A DNA stretch of 64,000 bases from a bacterium (GCA_025782575.1 JALGYY010000035.1:270670-334669), one strand, 5' to 3'; shown: positions 43,380 to 52,400, numbered from the stretch's first letter. Program-made: numbers and translations. Notes: generated by a model not told the origin, from the letters alone.

Positions 43380-44864
43380 GTGAAACAGATTCTGGCAGAT
43401 CTGAGATCGCGGCGCGCACGCAAGCGGGTTCTTCTGCTTGTGGTAACGGATTTTCTGTGCGTGATCACCAGTTTCCTTGCCGCATACTGGATCCGTCTCC
43501 TGTCCGGTCTGTTTATCAGTCGGGTGCCGCTTCAGCCTTTTCATTTCCTGATACTGACTCTCCTCGGCCTCTTATGGGTGTCTATTTTCAGCGCCCACGG
43601 CCTCTACAAGAGAGAGACTTATCTATCCGGTTTTGATCAGATGGTCGGCATCTTCAACTCAGTTAATCTGGGAGCCCTCATTGTTCTGGCGGCGGCTTTC
43701 GTGTTCAAATTCGAGTACTTTCTCGAGCGGCGGCTCGTTCTGCTTCTTGCGTGGTCGTTTTCGATCATCCTGTTGAGCGTGGTCCGCCTCGGAATTATCC
43801 GCGCTATTTTTCTGAAACGGATTCAGCGCGATCCTTTCCGCTGCCGCATACTGGTCGTCGGAGCGGGGGAGACCGGCCAGCAATTCGTACAGCTCATCCG
43901 GCACACCAAGAATCACGTTTTTGAAATCGTCGGATTTCTTGATGACGATCCGGAAAAACAGAACAGCCGGATTGACGATGTCCCCGTTCTCGGCAATGTG
44001 GACGATGTGGTCAGGATCGTGGAGAAGGGAAGTATCGAACGGATCTTCGTCGCCGTACCCCGGCTCCACCAGGAGGAGTTGATCGATCTCATCTCCCGAT
44101 GCATGAAGGCACAGGTTCCCGTCAAGATGATCTCGGATCAGTTCCAGATGTTTGCGAGCGATGCTTCGATCGAACGGATCGACGGCGTGCCGACCTTCCA
44201 GGTTCGTGAGAACCGCATGCGTGGCCTTTCGTACGTTGCCAAGCGCACATTCGATACGACGATCGCTGCTATATTCCTTGTGATCCTCGCGCCGTTCTTC
44301 GGGCTGCTCGCTCTGCTGGTCAAAGTGCTCGGTGGTCCGGGACCTGTCTTTTTCAGACAGGTTCGCGCCGGTCAGGGTGGAAAGCCGTTTCCTTTCTACA
44401 AATTCCGGACCATGCGCACGGATATGGACGATCAGGTGCACCGGGACTACGCCAAGGATTTCGTGTCCGGCAAGGATCTCAACCTGATCGACGAGGAAAA
44501 AGATACGCCGATTTACAAGATGGCAGCTGATCCGCGGGTAACGGCCATCGGCGCTTTCCTCCGGAAGACGAGCCTCGACGAGCTCCCCCAGCTCTGGAAC
44601 GTGATCCGGGGCGAAATGAGTCTCGTAGGGCCGAGACCTCCGATCCTCTATGAGTTACAATACTACCGGGAGTGGCACAGGAGGCGGCTCGACGCCAAGC
44701 CGGGGCTCACTGGGCTCTGGCAAGTGAGCGGCCGGAGCAGCGTACCATTCAATGAAATGGTTCTGCTGGACCTGTACTACATCGACCACTGGTCGCTGAA
44801 GTTAGACATAGAAATACTGGTCCGGACTGTGCCCGTTATTCTGTTCAGCAAGGGCGCTTATTGA
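43380..44864 (+). CDS. Undecaprenyl-phosphate sugar-1-phosphate transferase with CoA-binding-like domain (WcaJ type)
   Basis: A 494-residue polytopic PGT. About four N-terminal helices (to about residue 130) lead to a Rossmann-like domain ([39 protein letters not shown]). The C-terminal catalytic domain follows, with [49 protein letters not shown] and [12 protein letters not shown]. It starts a repeat unit on undecaprenyl phosphate. The GTG at 43380 follows GGAGCTCAG. It is the second initiating transferase in this locus; the first, at 26224, is short and has a variant of the last motif. Confidence 0.92.
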   Translation: MKQILADLRSRRARKRVLLLVVTDFLCVITSFLAAYWIRLLSGLFISRVPLQPFHFLILTLLGLLWVSIFSAHGLYKRETYLSGFDQMVGIFNSVNLGALIVLAAAFVFKFEYFLERRLVLLLAWSFSIILLSVVRLGIIRAIFLKRIQRDPFRCRILVVGAGETGQQFVQLIRHTKNHVFEIVGFLDDDPEKQNSRIDDVPVLGNVDDVVRIVEKGSIERIFVAVPRLHQEELIDLISRCMKAQVPVKMISDQFQMFASDASIERIDGVPTFQVRENRMRGLSYVAKRTFDTTIAAIFLVILAPFFGLLALLVKVLGGPGPVFFRQVRAGQGGKPFPFYKFRTMRTDMDDQVHRDYAKDFVSGKDLNLIDEEKDTPIYKMAADPRVTAIGAFLRKTSLDELPQLWNVIRGEMSLVGPRPPILYELQYYREWHRRRLDAKPGLTGLWQVSGRSSVPFNEMVLLDLYYIDHWSLKLDIEILVRTVPVILFSKGAY

Positions 44865-44883
44865 GAGGGGCGAAAGGAAAAGC

Positions 44884-45894
44884 ATGAAACGCATTGCAGT
44901 GATTGGTTGCGGGTATTGGGGGCCGAACTTCGTCCGCATATTCTCGCAACTCCCCGAGTCGGAGTTGAAGTACGCCTGTGACCTGGATGAAAAGCGGCTG
45001 GAGCATATGAAGACCCTCTACCCGCAAATCAATACGACCACTGACATGGCCGAAATCGCCCGCGATCCGGAAATCGACGGAGTCATCGTGGCTACTCCGG
45101 TCAGCAGCCATCACAAGATCGCCAAGATGTTTCTCGAGGCGGGCAAACATACGCTGATTGAAAAGCCTCTCTGCTCCTCGTCTGCAGAAGCGGAAGACCT
45201 GGTCACCACTGCAAAAAAGAACAATGTGGTCTTGATGGTGGGACACACGTTTCTCTTCACCGCTGCCGTGAACAAGGTCAAGTCACTCCTGGACAATGGA
45301 GATCTCGGGGAGATCTACTACGTCAACTCCACACGAGTCAATCTGGGGATCTTTCAGGATGATATCAACGTCATCTGGGATCTCGCACCTCATGATATTT
45401 CGATCCTGAACTATGTTTTCGAGGCGGATCCGGATGCCGTCGCCGCTCATGGGCGGTCTTTCATCCGGGATGGCATCGAGGACATGGCCTTCGTAACACT
45501 TCACTATCCGGGCAATCGGATGGCCAATCTGCATGTGAGCTGGCTCGACCCCTGCAAGATCAGGCGCACGACCTTCGTGGGAAGCAAGAAGATGGTCGTC
45601 TACGATGACATCGAGCAACTTGAAAAGGTGCGGATTTACGACAAGGGTGTCGACGTCCAACCCCACTACGAAACATTCGGTGAATTTCATCTGGCTTACC
45701 GATTCGGCGACATCTTCACGCCCAGGCTTGACGACGTGGAGCCTCTGAAGTCCGAGGCCAAGGAGTTCCTCTCCGCCATGGAAACAGGGTCACCTAAAAG
45801 GGCGACCGGGGAGGAAGGGCTCTCGGTGGTCCGCGTACTGGAAGCGGCCTGCGAATCACTACGAAAGAGCGGAGCCCTGATTCCGACAACCTGA
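44884..45894 (+). CDS. Gfo/Idh/MocA-family NAD(P)-dependent sugar oxidoreductase
   Basis: A 336-residue oxidoreductase with KRIAVIGCGYWGPNFVRIF, where GCGYWG is the dinucleotide-binding loop. It also has GVIVATPVSSHHKIAKMFLE, the catalytic EKPL region in HTLIEKPLC, and a C-terminal sugar-binding domain (HDISILNYVF, FVTLHYPGNRMANLHVSWL). Such enzymes oxidise UDP-sugars, as WbpB does before the WbpE aminotransferase; the aminotransferase gene lies 1.5 kb upstream. No matching acetyltransferase is seen in the window. Confidence 0.88.
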   Translation: MKRIAVIGCGYWGPNFVRIFSQLPESELKYACDLDEKRLEHMKTLYPQINTTTDMAEIARDPEIDGVIVATPVSSHHKIAKMFLEAGKHTLIEKPLCSSSAEAEDLVTTAKKNNVVLMVGHTFLFTAAVNKVKSLLDNGDLGEIYYVNSTRVNLGIFQDDINVIWDLAPHDISILNYVFEADPDAVAAHGRSFIRDGIEDMAFVTLHYPGNRMANLHVSWLDPCKIRRTTFVGSKKMVVYDDIEQLEKVRIYDKGVDVQPHYETFGEFHLAYRFGDIFTPRLDDVEPLKSEAKEFLSAMETGSPKRATGEEGLSVVRVLEAACESLRKSGALIPTT

Positions 45895-45902
45895 TTGAGA
45901 AC

Positions 45903-47000
45903 ATGACCGGACTCCGCATCCAGTATGTCGACACGGGAAGCGTATTCGGAGGAGCCGAGAGGATCACTCTGACGTTGGCCTCCGCCTTCCAAAAGGAAGG
46001 TGCGGCAGTGGAATGCGTGGTTCACCCTGAATCGGGCCGGTTCATCGATGCCCTTCGAGAGCGCGGACTTTCAACTGTGCCGGCGTCGGAAGCGGATCGC
46101 CTCTCACGAATCCCCCCCCTCGCCGGGGCGATTGCGCGATTCCGCCCCCATATCGTTCATATCCATCGAACGTGGCCCCTTTCCGACCGGTACGCGGCGA
46201 TGGCGGCACGACAACATGGGGTGCCGATGGTGGTCACCACCGAACACGTCCGCTATGAAGGCTGCGGTCTGCGAGACCGGACCATGAAGCGATTCCTCGC
46301 CCCCATGGACGACCGCATCGTAGCGGTTTCCCGGTCGGTGCAGAGAAGCTTGAGGGACTTCTGGCACGTCGAAGAGGGGAGGCTCACCGTCATTGAAAAC
46401 GGCATCGATACGAAAAGCTTCGAATCCCCGTCAGCCGACAAACTCACGAGCGACCTCTTCCCCGAGCGTACTGAATTCAGGATCGGTGCCGTCGGTAGAC
46501 TGGAAGAGCAGAAGAACTTCCGGTTTCTTGTAGCAGCCATGCCGGCCATTCTGAAGGCCGTGCCCGGCGCCTGTCTCGTCGTGGCCGGTGAGGGATCACT
46601 CAAATCCGCCCTCGAAGCACAGGCGGCGGATCTCGGAATCGGACCGTCTGTTCGATGGGCCGGTTCACTCCCCGCGATCGCTCCTTTTCTCGCCGGGCTC
46701 GACCTTTTCGTTCTACCGTCTCTCTGGGAGGGGTTGCCCCTCTCCCTTCTGGAAGCCATGGCGGCCGGAGTGCCCATCGTAGCAACAGCGATTGATGGAA
46801 CGACCGAAGCGGTCCGGGACGACGTGGAAGCGCTCCTCGTTCCTACCGGGGATCCGGACACTCTTGCAACATCGTGCATCCGAATCCATAAAGAGTCCGG
46901 ATTGAAAGCGAGCCTAGTGAGCAATGGCCGGCGTCGAGTGAAATCGCTCTACTCCGTTGATCGGATGGTTGATCGATACAGGGAGATTTACACATCATGA
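45903..47000 (+). CDS. Glycosyltransferase family 4
   Basis: A 365-residue GT4. It has the N-terminal GSVFGGAERITLTLASAF (glycine loop GGAE), HIVHIHRTWPLSDRYAAMAA and VTTEHVRYEGCG. The donor site has AVGRLEEQKNFRFLVAAMP, CLVVAGEGSLKSALE and VLPSLWEGLPLSLLEAMAAG with the EGLPLSLLEA acidic motif. Probably adds a sugar to a lipid-linked oligosaccharide on the cytoplasmic face. Its ATG starts 8 nt after the oxidoreductase stop, and it overlaps the next GT4 gene (ATGA). Confidence 0.85.
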   Translation: MTGLRIQYVDTGSVFGGAERITLTLASAFQKEGAAVECVVHPESGRFIDALRERGLSTVPASEADRLSRIPPLAGAIARFRPHIVHIHRTWPLSDRYAAMAARQHGVPMVVTTEHVRYEGCGLRDRTMKRFLAPMDDRIVAVSRSVQRSLRDFWHVEEGRLTVIENGIDTKSFESPSADKLTSDLFPERTEFRIGAVGRLEEQKNFRFLVAAMPAILKAVPGACLVVAGEGSLKSALEAQAADLGIGPSVRWAGSLPAIAPFLAGLDLFVLPSLWEGLPLSLLEAMAAGVPIVATAIDGTTEAVRDDVEALLVPTGDPDTLATSCIRIHKESGLKASLVSNGRRRVKSLYSVDRMVDRYREIYTS

Positions 47001-48208
47001 AGCGCATTCTCGGCCTCACTTCGATTTCGATCGAAAACGAGATGAATGCAAGCGCCGAACGAATCGCGCAACTCTACCGAACTCTTCCCGATCGATTCGG
47101 CGTTCACATCTATTCTCTGGCCGGCGTGAAAGAAGGGAGTAAGAAGATCGGGCTTCCCCGCGCACCGAACGACAACATCGAACTCGAACAGGTTCCATCA
47201 CCGGCGCAGACATTCTTCTTTCGGCTCGAGCGGCTCGGTCTTCTTCCATTTCTTCAGGTCCACCGATTCCATAGGCATTTTCCTTTCGGAGCGGGCCGCC
47301 ATCTTCGGGGGGGCTTTGACCTCGTCCAGTTCGACTCGCTCTTCCTGACCCCCTGGGCATCCCGGATTCCTGAACACGTACCGGTCGTTTATTCGAGTCA
47401 GAACTTCGAAACGGAATGGTACCAGGGAGACCTGAGGCGCTATCCGTTCAAGAGTTTCCATGTGGGGAGCCTCCGATCGCTCGAGAAGAGAGCCGTACTG
47501 CGGGCGGACCGTGTGATTGCAGTTACGGAAGAAGACAGGGAGAGCTTCCGACGCCACTTCGGAGTGGATGCTGAGAAGATCGTGGTGATTCCGAATGGAT
47601 ACGACGATACGCGGCTGAGCCCCGTGAGCCGCGAAGAACGGATGGAAGCGCGCCGGGAGCTCGGGTTGCCGGAGGGGGGAAGAATCGCCCTCTTCGTCGG
47701 GTCGAACGTGGCCCCTAACCAGGACGCCGCTGAATCGATCCTGAATGTGATCGCCCCCAAGGCACCGCCGGATTTGACATTCGTGATCGCAGGAGGCGTG
47801 GGGGACGCATTCGAGGGGACCGGAAAAGGGAAGGGACGCTGTATCATCACTGGCCGTGTACCTGAAATTATCCCCTACTTTCGGGCAGCCGACATCGGCC
47901 TGAACCCGATCCGGCTCGGGTCGGGCTCGAATATCAAGCTTCTCCAGTACCTCGGCGCAGGGCTCCCCGTAGTAACGACCGATTTCGGCATGAGGGGCTT
48001 CGAGGATCTCAAGCCATTTGTAGCCATTAAACGGATCGATCTCTTCTATCGTGCCCTGGGCGACCTCACCCTGGAGGCGGAAGCGGTCGATCATGTGAGA
48101 GAGAATTACGGTTGGCGTACTTCGTCCGGGAAACTGGCGCGGCTCTATGACGAGTTGCTGGGACAAAATGGGGATAGGTCGTCAACAGAGACCGCGGCAA
48201 GAAGCTGA
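46997..48208 (+). CDS. Glycosyltransferase family 4
   Basis: A 403-residue GT4-like enzyme. The N-terminal half has FDLVQFDSLFLTPWA and VYSSQNFETEWYQGDLRR. The donor half has RIALFVGSNVAPNQDAAESI, FVIAGGVGD, FRAADIGLNPIRLGSGSNIK and LLQYLGAGLPVVTTDFGMRG. The SGSNIKLLQYLGAGLPVV segment replaces the usual EGFGLPxLE acidic motif. Acceptor and sugar unknown. Translationally coupled to the preceding GT4 gene. Confidence 0.82.
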   Translation: MKRILGLTSISIENEMNASAERIAQLYRTLPDRFGVHIYSLAGVKEGSKKIGLPRAPNDNIELEQVPSPAQTFFFRLERLGLLPFLQVHRFHRHFPFGAGRHLRGGFDLVQFDSLFLTPWASRIPEHVPVVYSSQNFETEWYQGDLRRYPFKSFHVGSLRSLEKRAVLRADRVIAVTEEDRESFRRHFGVDAEKIVVIPNGYDDTRLSPVSREERMEARRELGLPEGGRIALFVGSNVAPNQDAAESILNVIAPKAPPDLTFVIAGGVGDAFEGTGKGKGRCIITGRVPEIIPYFRAADIGLNPIRLGSGSNIKLLQYLGAGLPVVTTDFGMRGFEDLKPFVAIKRIDLFYRALGDLTLEAEAVDHVRENYGWRTSSGKLARLYDELLGQNGDRSSTETAARS

Positions 48209-48300
48209 TGAGAATAGCAGGCCATAATTCAATTGCCCCGTCAGAGGATGTATGAAACCATGACTCCATTCCAACGCCCCGTGGGAAATAATCGACAAAC

Positions 48301-50307
48301 ATGAAGACTCTTTTGCAATCGTTCTTGCTTTCTCTCTTTACTCTCAGTCTCCTGTTCCTGATCGTCGCCCTCGGCGTGCTGGCTCTGAATGAGAGATTCA
48401 TCGACGACCTGAAGATCGGCTGGACGATCTTTCTTGTCCTCCCTCTGGCGCTCTCGATTCCGGCGACGATTCTCGGCCTCCTCCAGGGCACGATTATGCG
48501 CGACAACCTGCAGAAGCAAGGGACGGCACTAATCGGCCTTCTCCTTTCAATCTGTCTAGCGCCGATCGCGGCGTACCTGGTTCGGACCTCCGCCGCCACG
48601 GTGTTCGAAGGATCAGGGCTTCTCATCACAGCACTTACAATCGGCGTCGCGTTCCTCGTCGTTCTCGGCGCATTCCGGATCGGATCATTGCTCGCCAGGA
48701 TCATCGGGAAAGGAGACGGTCGAGTCCGCCCGGGACTCCCGATCGCTCTGCTCATTCTTCTCGCTCTCGTCCCGCCGGTGGGGTCATGGCTATCACACCG
48801 CCCCATTCGTTTCGGCGACAAACCGTGCACAGTCATTTTTTGCATGGACGGCGCCAACTGGGCGATCATCGACAGGCTGACCTCAAAAGGCGGTCTCCCC
48901 ACGCTCACTTCTCTACAGAGAGAGGGAGTTCGTTACGATATGGAATCGATTTCCCCGCTTATGTCTCCGATTCTCTGGACGACCATTGCGAGCGGCGTTT
49001 CTTCTGATCGGCACGGCGTACACAACTTCTACGCCATGTCTTCGAACGTGAAGTCTCCCCGGCTATGGGACATGGTCGAACAGAATGGGGGAAGCGTGGG
49101 CCTGTCAGGCTGGCCGGTAACCTGGCCCCCGCGTGAAGTGAACGGCTGGCTCATTCCCTCGCTCTTTGCGAGAGGTCCCGAGACCCATCCGAAAGAACTC
49201 CAGTTCCTACGGGAACTCGCCATGCGTGAGAAGGGACAGAGAAGCCGCGATGTCGGAAGCTATCTGATCTACGGCGTGCGGGCCATTCAATACGGCGTGC
49301 GGATTTCGACACTCCGGCAAGCGGTGGATGTCATGGTGGATCCGGGAGATTTTCTGGAGTCACTGGCAGCCAAGCGTTTTCTCAAGCTCCGAATCCATAG
49401 CGATGTGTTCATGGAACTCTGGGAAAGATATCAGCCTGAATTTGTCGCGTTCTACAACAATACGCCGGACGTGATCAGCCACTATTTCTGGAAATACTAC
49501 GAACCTGAATTATTCCCGGATGTCACCGGGGATGATGCCGCGCGCTATGGGGACATGATTCCGAAGGCGTATCGTCAATACGATCACGCGATGGGCCGAA
49601 TCCTGCATTTCGCACCGGATCAGGCGAACGTCGTAGTCGTTTCGGATCACGGTCTCGAGGCGACCGAAACGCAAGGAGAGGGAACGATTCGACTGATCCT
49701 TACTGAGAAGTTGCTGCAGGTTCTCAAGATGGAGGAATCGATTCAGGGAATCAATCTCGCCTCGCGGGTCTTCCTGCGCCCCTCATCGAGCACCGTCGGA
49801 CGGGGAAGCGGCCTGCTTCGACTGTTTCAGGATACCGTGATCGAAGAGTCCGGTGAGTCGATCTTCAAGGCTCAGAATGATGAATGGGGAAATGTGATCA
49901 TAGAGGCCCTGAAAACGCCGGACCTTGAGGGCAAGCACATTCTCTTCCCCGGGGAGAAGCGAATCCCTGTAGAGGAGATCATCCAGGAGACACACGCGAA
50001 AGTCTCAGGGGAGCACAACCCCAATGCCATCCTGCTCTTCAAAGGAGAGAGGGTTCGGAGCGGGGAAAAACTGACCGGTGCGAGCATTCTCGACGTCGCG
50101 CCGACCGTTCTTTATCTCATGGGATACCCGATCGAAGAGAAGATGGAGGGACGGCTCCTCGAGTCTATCTTCATTGACGGCTACGTCCGGAATAATCGAC
50201 CTGAGTACAGAGGATATGAACTCGCCGTAACGCCTGAAGCGGGAGGGGATGACGTGGGGAACGAGAACCTGAAAGCTACGCTCAAGAGCCTCGGCTACTT
50301 CAATTGA
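48301..50307 (+). CDS. Membrane-anchored alkaline-phosphatase-superfamily protein
   Basis: A 668-residue protein with five or so N-terminal hydrophobic segments (about 1-165) followed by a phosphodiesterase-like domain. That domain has FCMDGANW (metal Asp near 183), SPILWTTIASG with probable nucleophile Thr227 (residues 222-232), NNTPDVISHYFW and VVSDHGLEATE (near 450). The domain is predicted extracytoplasmic. Relatives act on phosphate diesters or transfer phospho-groups between lipids and glycans. It is the second AlkP-type gene in the locus. A GGGAAA-type ribosome-binding site is weak. A 92-nt gap precedes it. Confidence 0.78.
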   Translation: MKTLLQSFLLSLFTLSLLFLIVALGVLALNERFIDDLKIGWTIFLVLPLALSIPATILGLLQGTIMRDNLQKQGTALIGLLLSICLAPIAAYLVRTSAATVFEGSGLLITALTIGVAFLVVLGAFRIGSLLARIIGKGDGRVRPGLPIALLILLALVPPVGSWLSHRPIRFGDKPCTVIFCMDGANWAIIDRLTSKGGLPTLTSLQREGVRYDMESISPLMSPILWTTIASGVSSDRHGVHNFYAMSSNVKSPRLWDMVEQNGGSVGLSGWPVTWPPREVNGWLIPSLFARGPETHPKELQFLRELAMREKGQRSRDVGSYLIYGVRAIQYGVRISTLRQAVDVMVDPGDFLESLAAKRFLKLRIHSDVFMELWERYQPEFVAFYNNTPDVISHYFWKYYEPELFPDVTGDDAARYGDMIPKAYRQYDHAMGRILHFAPDQANVVVVSDHGLEATETQGEGTIRLILTEKLLQVLKMEESIQGINLASRVFLRPSSSTVGRGSGLLRLFQDTVIEESGESIFKAQNDEWGNVIIEALKTPDLEGKHILFPGEKRIPVEEIIQETHAKVSGEHNPNAILLFKGERVRSGEKLTGASILDVAPTVLYLMGYPIEEKMEGRLLESIFIDGYVRNNRPEYRGYELAVTPEAGGDDVGNENLKATLKSLGYFN

Positions 50308-50352
50308 CCCCTCCGGGCAGGCGGGGCGGACCACGCGGCCCCCTCCGGGCAG
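50308..50352 (+). repeat. 13-bp direct repeat between the AlkP-like and SPOR lipoprotein genes
   Basis: CCCCTCCGGGCAG occurs at 50308-50320 and again at 50340-50352, separated by 19 nt. GC-rich segments between them can pair (GGGGC with GCCCC), but no T-tract follows. It may be an operator or a chance GC-rich repeat. Confidence 0.4.
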
Positions 50353-50363
50353 CGCGAAAGCAT

Positions 50364-50391
50364 TTGAACCCCAACGAATCGCTGCTATAGT
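50364..50391 (+). promoter_or_regulatory. Sigma70-type promoter ahead of the SPOR lipoprotein gene
   Basis: TTGAAC (50364-50369), 16 nt spacer, TATAGT (50386-50391), with an extended -10 TGC just before it. Predicted start is near 50398, about 27 nt before the ATG at 50425. Confidence 0.6.
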
Positions 50392-50424
50392 GACGCGTGT
50401 CTGTGCTCCGACGGAGAGGAGAGT

Positions 50425-51216
50425 ATGATGAAATCAGTGTTCTGGACGATCACGGTTCTTGCCCTGATCCTCGGGTCTTCCTGCGGCAGTGAATTGCGGC
50501 GGCGAGAGGCGAAAGGACCGGCCAAGGATCTGGAATCGGTTGATACCTATGTGGAAGAAGTGTCGGACGCACCGGTAGTGGCGCTCTCTTCCGATCTTAC
50601 GCCCCAACCCGAGCCTGCTCCCGAGACTCAGGCCGAAGTAGCTCTACCAGCCCGGGTTCCGGAAGAACGGATCATCCCGACGGCTCCGCCTGCCGTCCCG
50701 GCGGATGACTCCGGCGCGCTCCCCGTTGGTACGATTATCACGGACAAGGGTGAGATTATTCTTCCCGGCTCGACACCGCGCCCGACGGAAGAAGAGACGG
50801 CGGTCTCCGAAACGATCACGCCGACGATTCCAGCGGCGGCGGCACCAGAAAGCGATCCGCCTCACGCGTCCGAAGTCGAGATCGCCGCCGTGCCGGAAGA
50901 GGAGACTCTTCCCGCCACGGATGACGATCCGACAACGGCTGCAGCGTATGAGAGCCGTTTCGTATCGGGCTATCGTGTGCAGCTCATGGCGACGGTCGAA
51001 CCGAACCAGGCGAAACAATTCGCGGAATCGGTACGTCCTCTGTTCGATGACAATGTATACGTGGAGTATCTTGAGCCTTACTATAAGGTACGCATCGGTG
51101 ACTGTAAGACGAGAGAAGAGGCATCTCTCCTCATGAGGAGTGCCAGGAACGCCGGGTTCGATCAGGCCTGGGTCACGCAGACGCAGATCATCGAGCGGAT
51201 CGAACCGCTTCGTTGA
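50425..51216 (+). CDS. SPOR-domain lipoprotein
   Basis: A 263-residue lipoprotein with lipobox SSCG near residue 20, a long low-complexity Pro/Glu/Ala linker (about 45-175) and a C-terminal SPOR domain (about 185-260: YRVQLMATVEPNQAKQFAES, YYKVRIGDCKTREEASLLM). SPOR domains bind denuded septal peptidoglycan. Two adjacent ATGs (50425, 50428) are both possible; AGGAG at 50418 favours either. It is on its own promoter and overlaps the next gene by 4 nt. Confidence 0.85.
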   Translation: MMKSVFWTITVLALILGSSCGSELRRREAKGPAKDLESVDTYVEEVSDAPVVALSSDLTPQPEPAPETQAEVALPARVPEERIIPTAPPAVPADDSGALPVGTIITDKGEIILPGSTPRPTEEETAVSETITPTIPAAAAPESDPPHASEVEIAAVPEEETLPATDDDPTTAAAYESRFVSGYRVQLMATVEPNQAKQFAESVRPLFDDNVYVEYLEPYYKVRIGDCKTREEASLLMRSARNAGFDQAWVTQTQIIERIEPLR

Positions 51217-52073
51217 ACGGAAGCGCTTCCACGAAGAAGCCGGAACGAGCTGAGGCGAAACCGCGGCCCATGGATAATGATATCCATCTCTCCTTAGTGA
51301 TCCCCGCTTTCAATGAAGAAGAGATCCTTCTTGATACTCTTGAAAAAGTGCATTCCTATCTCGAAATGCAATCGTACACGGCCGAAATCATTCCTATCGA
51401 TGATGGAAGCTCCGACAGGACAAGCGCAGTCGCGGAAGAGTTCGCCAGAACTCACCCTTCCTGCCGGCCCCTCAGGAACTCGGGCAACAGGGGAAAGGGC
51501 TATACCGTGCGCCGGGGTATTCGCGAAGCGAGGGGGGAAATCGTCCTGTTTACTGATGCCGATCTTTCCACCCCCATCGATCAGGTGGACCGGCTCCTCG
51601 CTCGTTTCAGTGAGGGATACGACGTCGTGATCGGCTCCCGGGATCTTCCTGATTCAGACATCCGGGTTCACCAGCCCTGGTACCGTGAGACCATGGGGAA
51701 GATCTTCAACCGTATCGTTCGAATGGTCGTTCTCGGAGGCTATGCGGACACCCAATGCGGCTTCAAGGCATTCCGCCGCGCCCGCCTCGGCCCGCTTGTG
51801 AATCTCCTTCGAATCGATACCTACAGCTTCGATGTGGAGATCCTTTTCCTCTCCAGGCTCCATGGGCTTCGGATCAAAGAGGAGCCCATTGTCTGGGTCA
51901 ATCACCCGGACACCAGGGTGAACGCATTGACCGATTCCACTAGAATGTTCATTGACCTATTTTTGATCCGGTACTATCATTTGCGTGGTTTCTACAGGAG
52001 GCCGAGTGAGATCGAAACCCCCGGTAAGGGGGAGAATATCATCGCAGGCGAAAATCGGATTGGGCGGGAATAG
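51213..52073 (+). CDS. Glycosyltransferase family 2, dolichyl-phosphate glucosyltransferase-like
   Basis: A 286-residue GT2 of the DPG-synthase type: LSLVIPAFNEEEILLDTLEK, IDDGSSDRTS, GNRGKGYTVRRGIREARGEI, FTDADLSTPIDQV (DxD-type), VIGSRDLPDS, YADTQCGFKAFRR and SFDVEILFLSRLHG. It probably makes a polyprenyl-phosphate-linked sugar. The TTG start at 51213 overlaps the previous stop; ATG 51270 gives the conserved core and is an alternative. Its stop codon (52071-52073) lies inside the following tRNA-Gly gene, overlapping it by 10 nt. Confidence 0.85.
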   Translation: MNGSASTKKPERAEAKPRPMDNDIHLSLVIPAFNEEEILLDTLEKVHSYLEMQSYTAEIIPIDDGSSDRTSAVAEEFARTHPSCRPLRNSGNRGKGYTVRRGIREARGEIVLFTDADLSTPIDQVDRLLARFSEGYDVVIGSRDLPDSDIRVHQPWYRETMGKIFNRIVRMVVLGGYADTQCGFKAFRRARLGPLVNLLRIDTYSFDVEILFLSRLHGLRIKEEPIVWVNHPDTRVNALTDSTRMFIDLFLIRYYHLRGFYRRPSEIETPGKGENIIAGENRIGRE

Positions 52074-52138
52074 CTCAGTGGTAGAGCGCCACCTTGCCAA
52101 GGTGGATGTCGCGAGTTCAAATCTCGTTTCCCGCTCCA
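52064..52138 (+). tRNA. tRNA-Gly (GCC)
   Basis: A complete cloverleaf: acceptor GCGGGAA pairs with TTCCCGC, anticodon loop TTGCCAA gives anticodon GCC, T-loop TTCAAAT, discriminator T and an encoded CCA. Its first 10 nt overlap the end of the upstream glycosyltransferase reading frame. It leads a cluster of three tRNA genes (Gly, Cys, Leu). Confidence 0.97.
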
Positions 52139-52177
52139 TTTTCTTTTCCTTCCGGACCTTTTCCGCTCGCAAAAACA

Positions 52178-52249
52178 GGCGGCATAGCCAAGTGGCTAAG
52201 GCAGAGGACTGCAAATCCTTTATCCCCGGTTCGAATCCGGGTGCCGCCT
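52178..52249 (+). tRNA. tRNA-Cys (GCA)
   Basis: Acceptor GGCGGCA pairs with TGCCGCC; anticodon loop CTGCAAA gives GCA; T-loop TTCGAAT; discriminator T (U73) is the expected cysteine identity base. No CCA is encoded, in contrast to the neighbouring tRNA-Gly. Confidence 0.96.
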
Positions 52250-52287
52250 CTCTTATTCTTGATGATCTGATTGTCCCAACCGAAATC

Positions 52288-52374
52288 GCCGGGGTGGCGG
52301 AATTGGTAGACGCCGCGGACTTAAAATCCGCTGAAGCTTCAGTCTTCGTGCCGGTTCGAATCCGGCCCTCGGCA
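52288..52374 (+). tRNA. tRNA-Leu (UAA)
   Basis: A class II tRNA with a long variable arm: acceptor GCCGGGG pairs with CCTCGGC (one G-U), anticodon loop CTTAAAA gives UAA, T-loop TTCGAAT, discriminator A as expected for leucine. No CCA is encoded. It ends 26 nt before the GlmU-like gene. Confidence 0.96.
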
Positions 52375-52400
52375 AACTTCTTAACAGCGTCGTATCCTCA

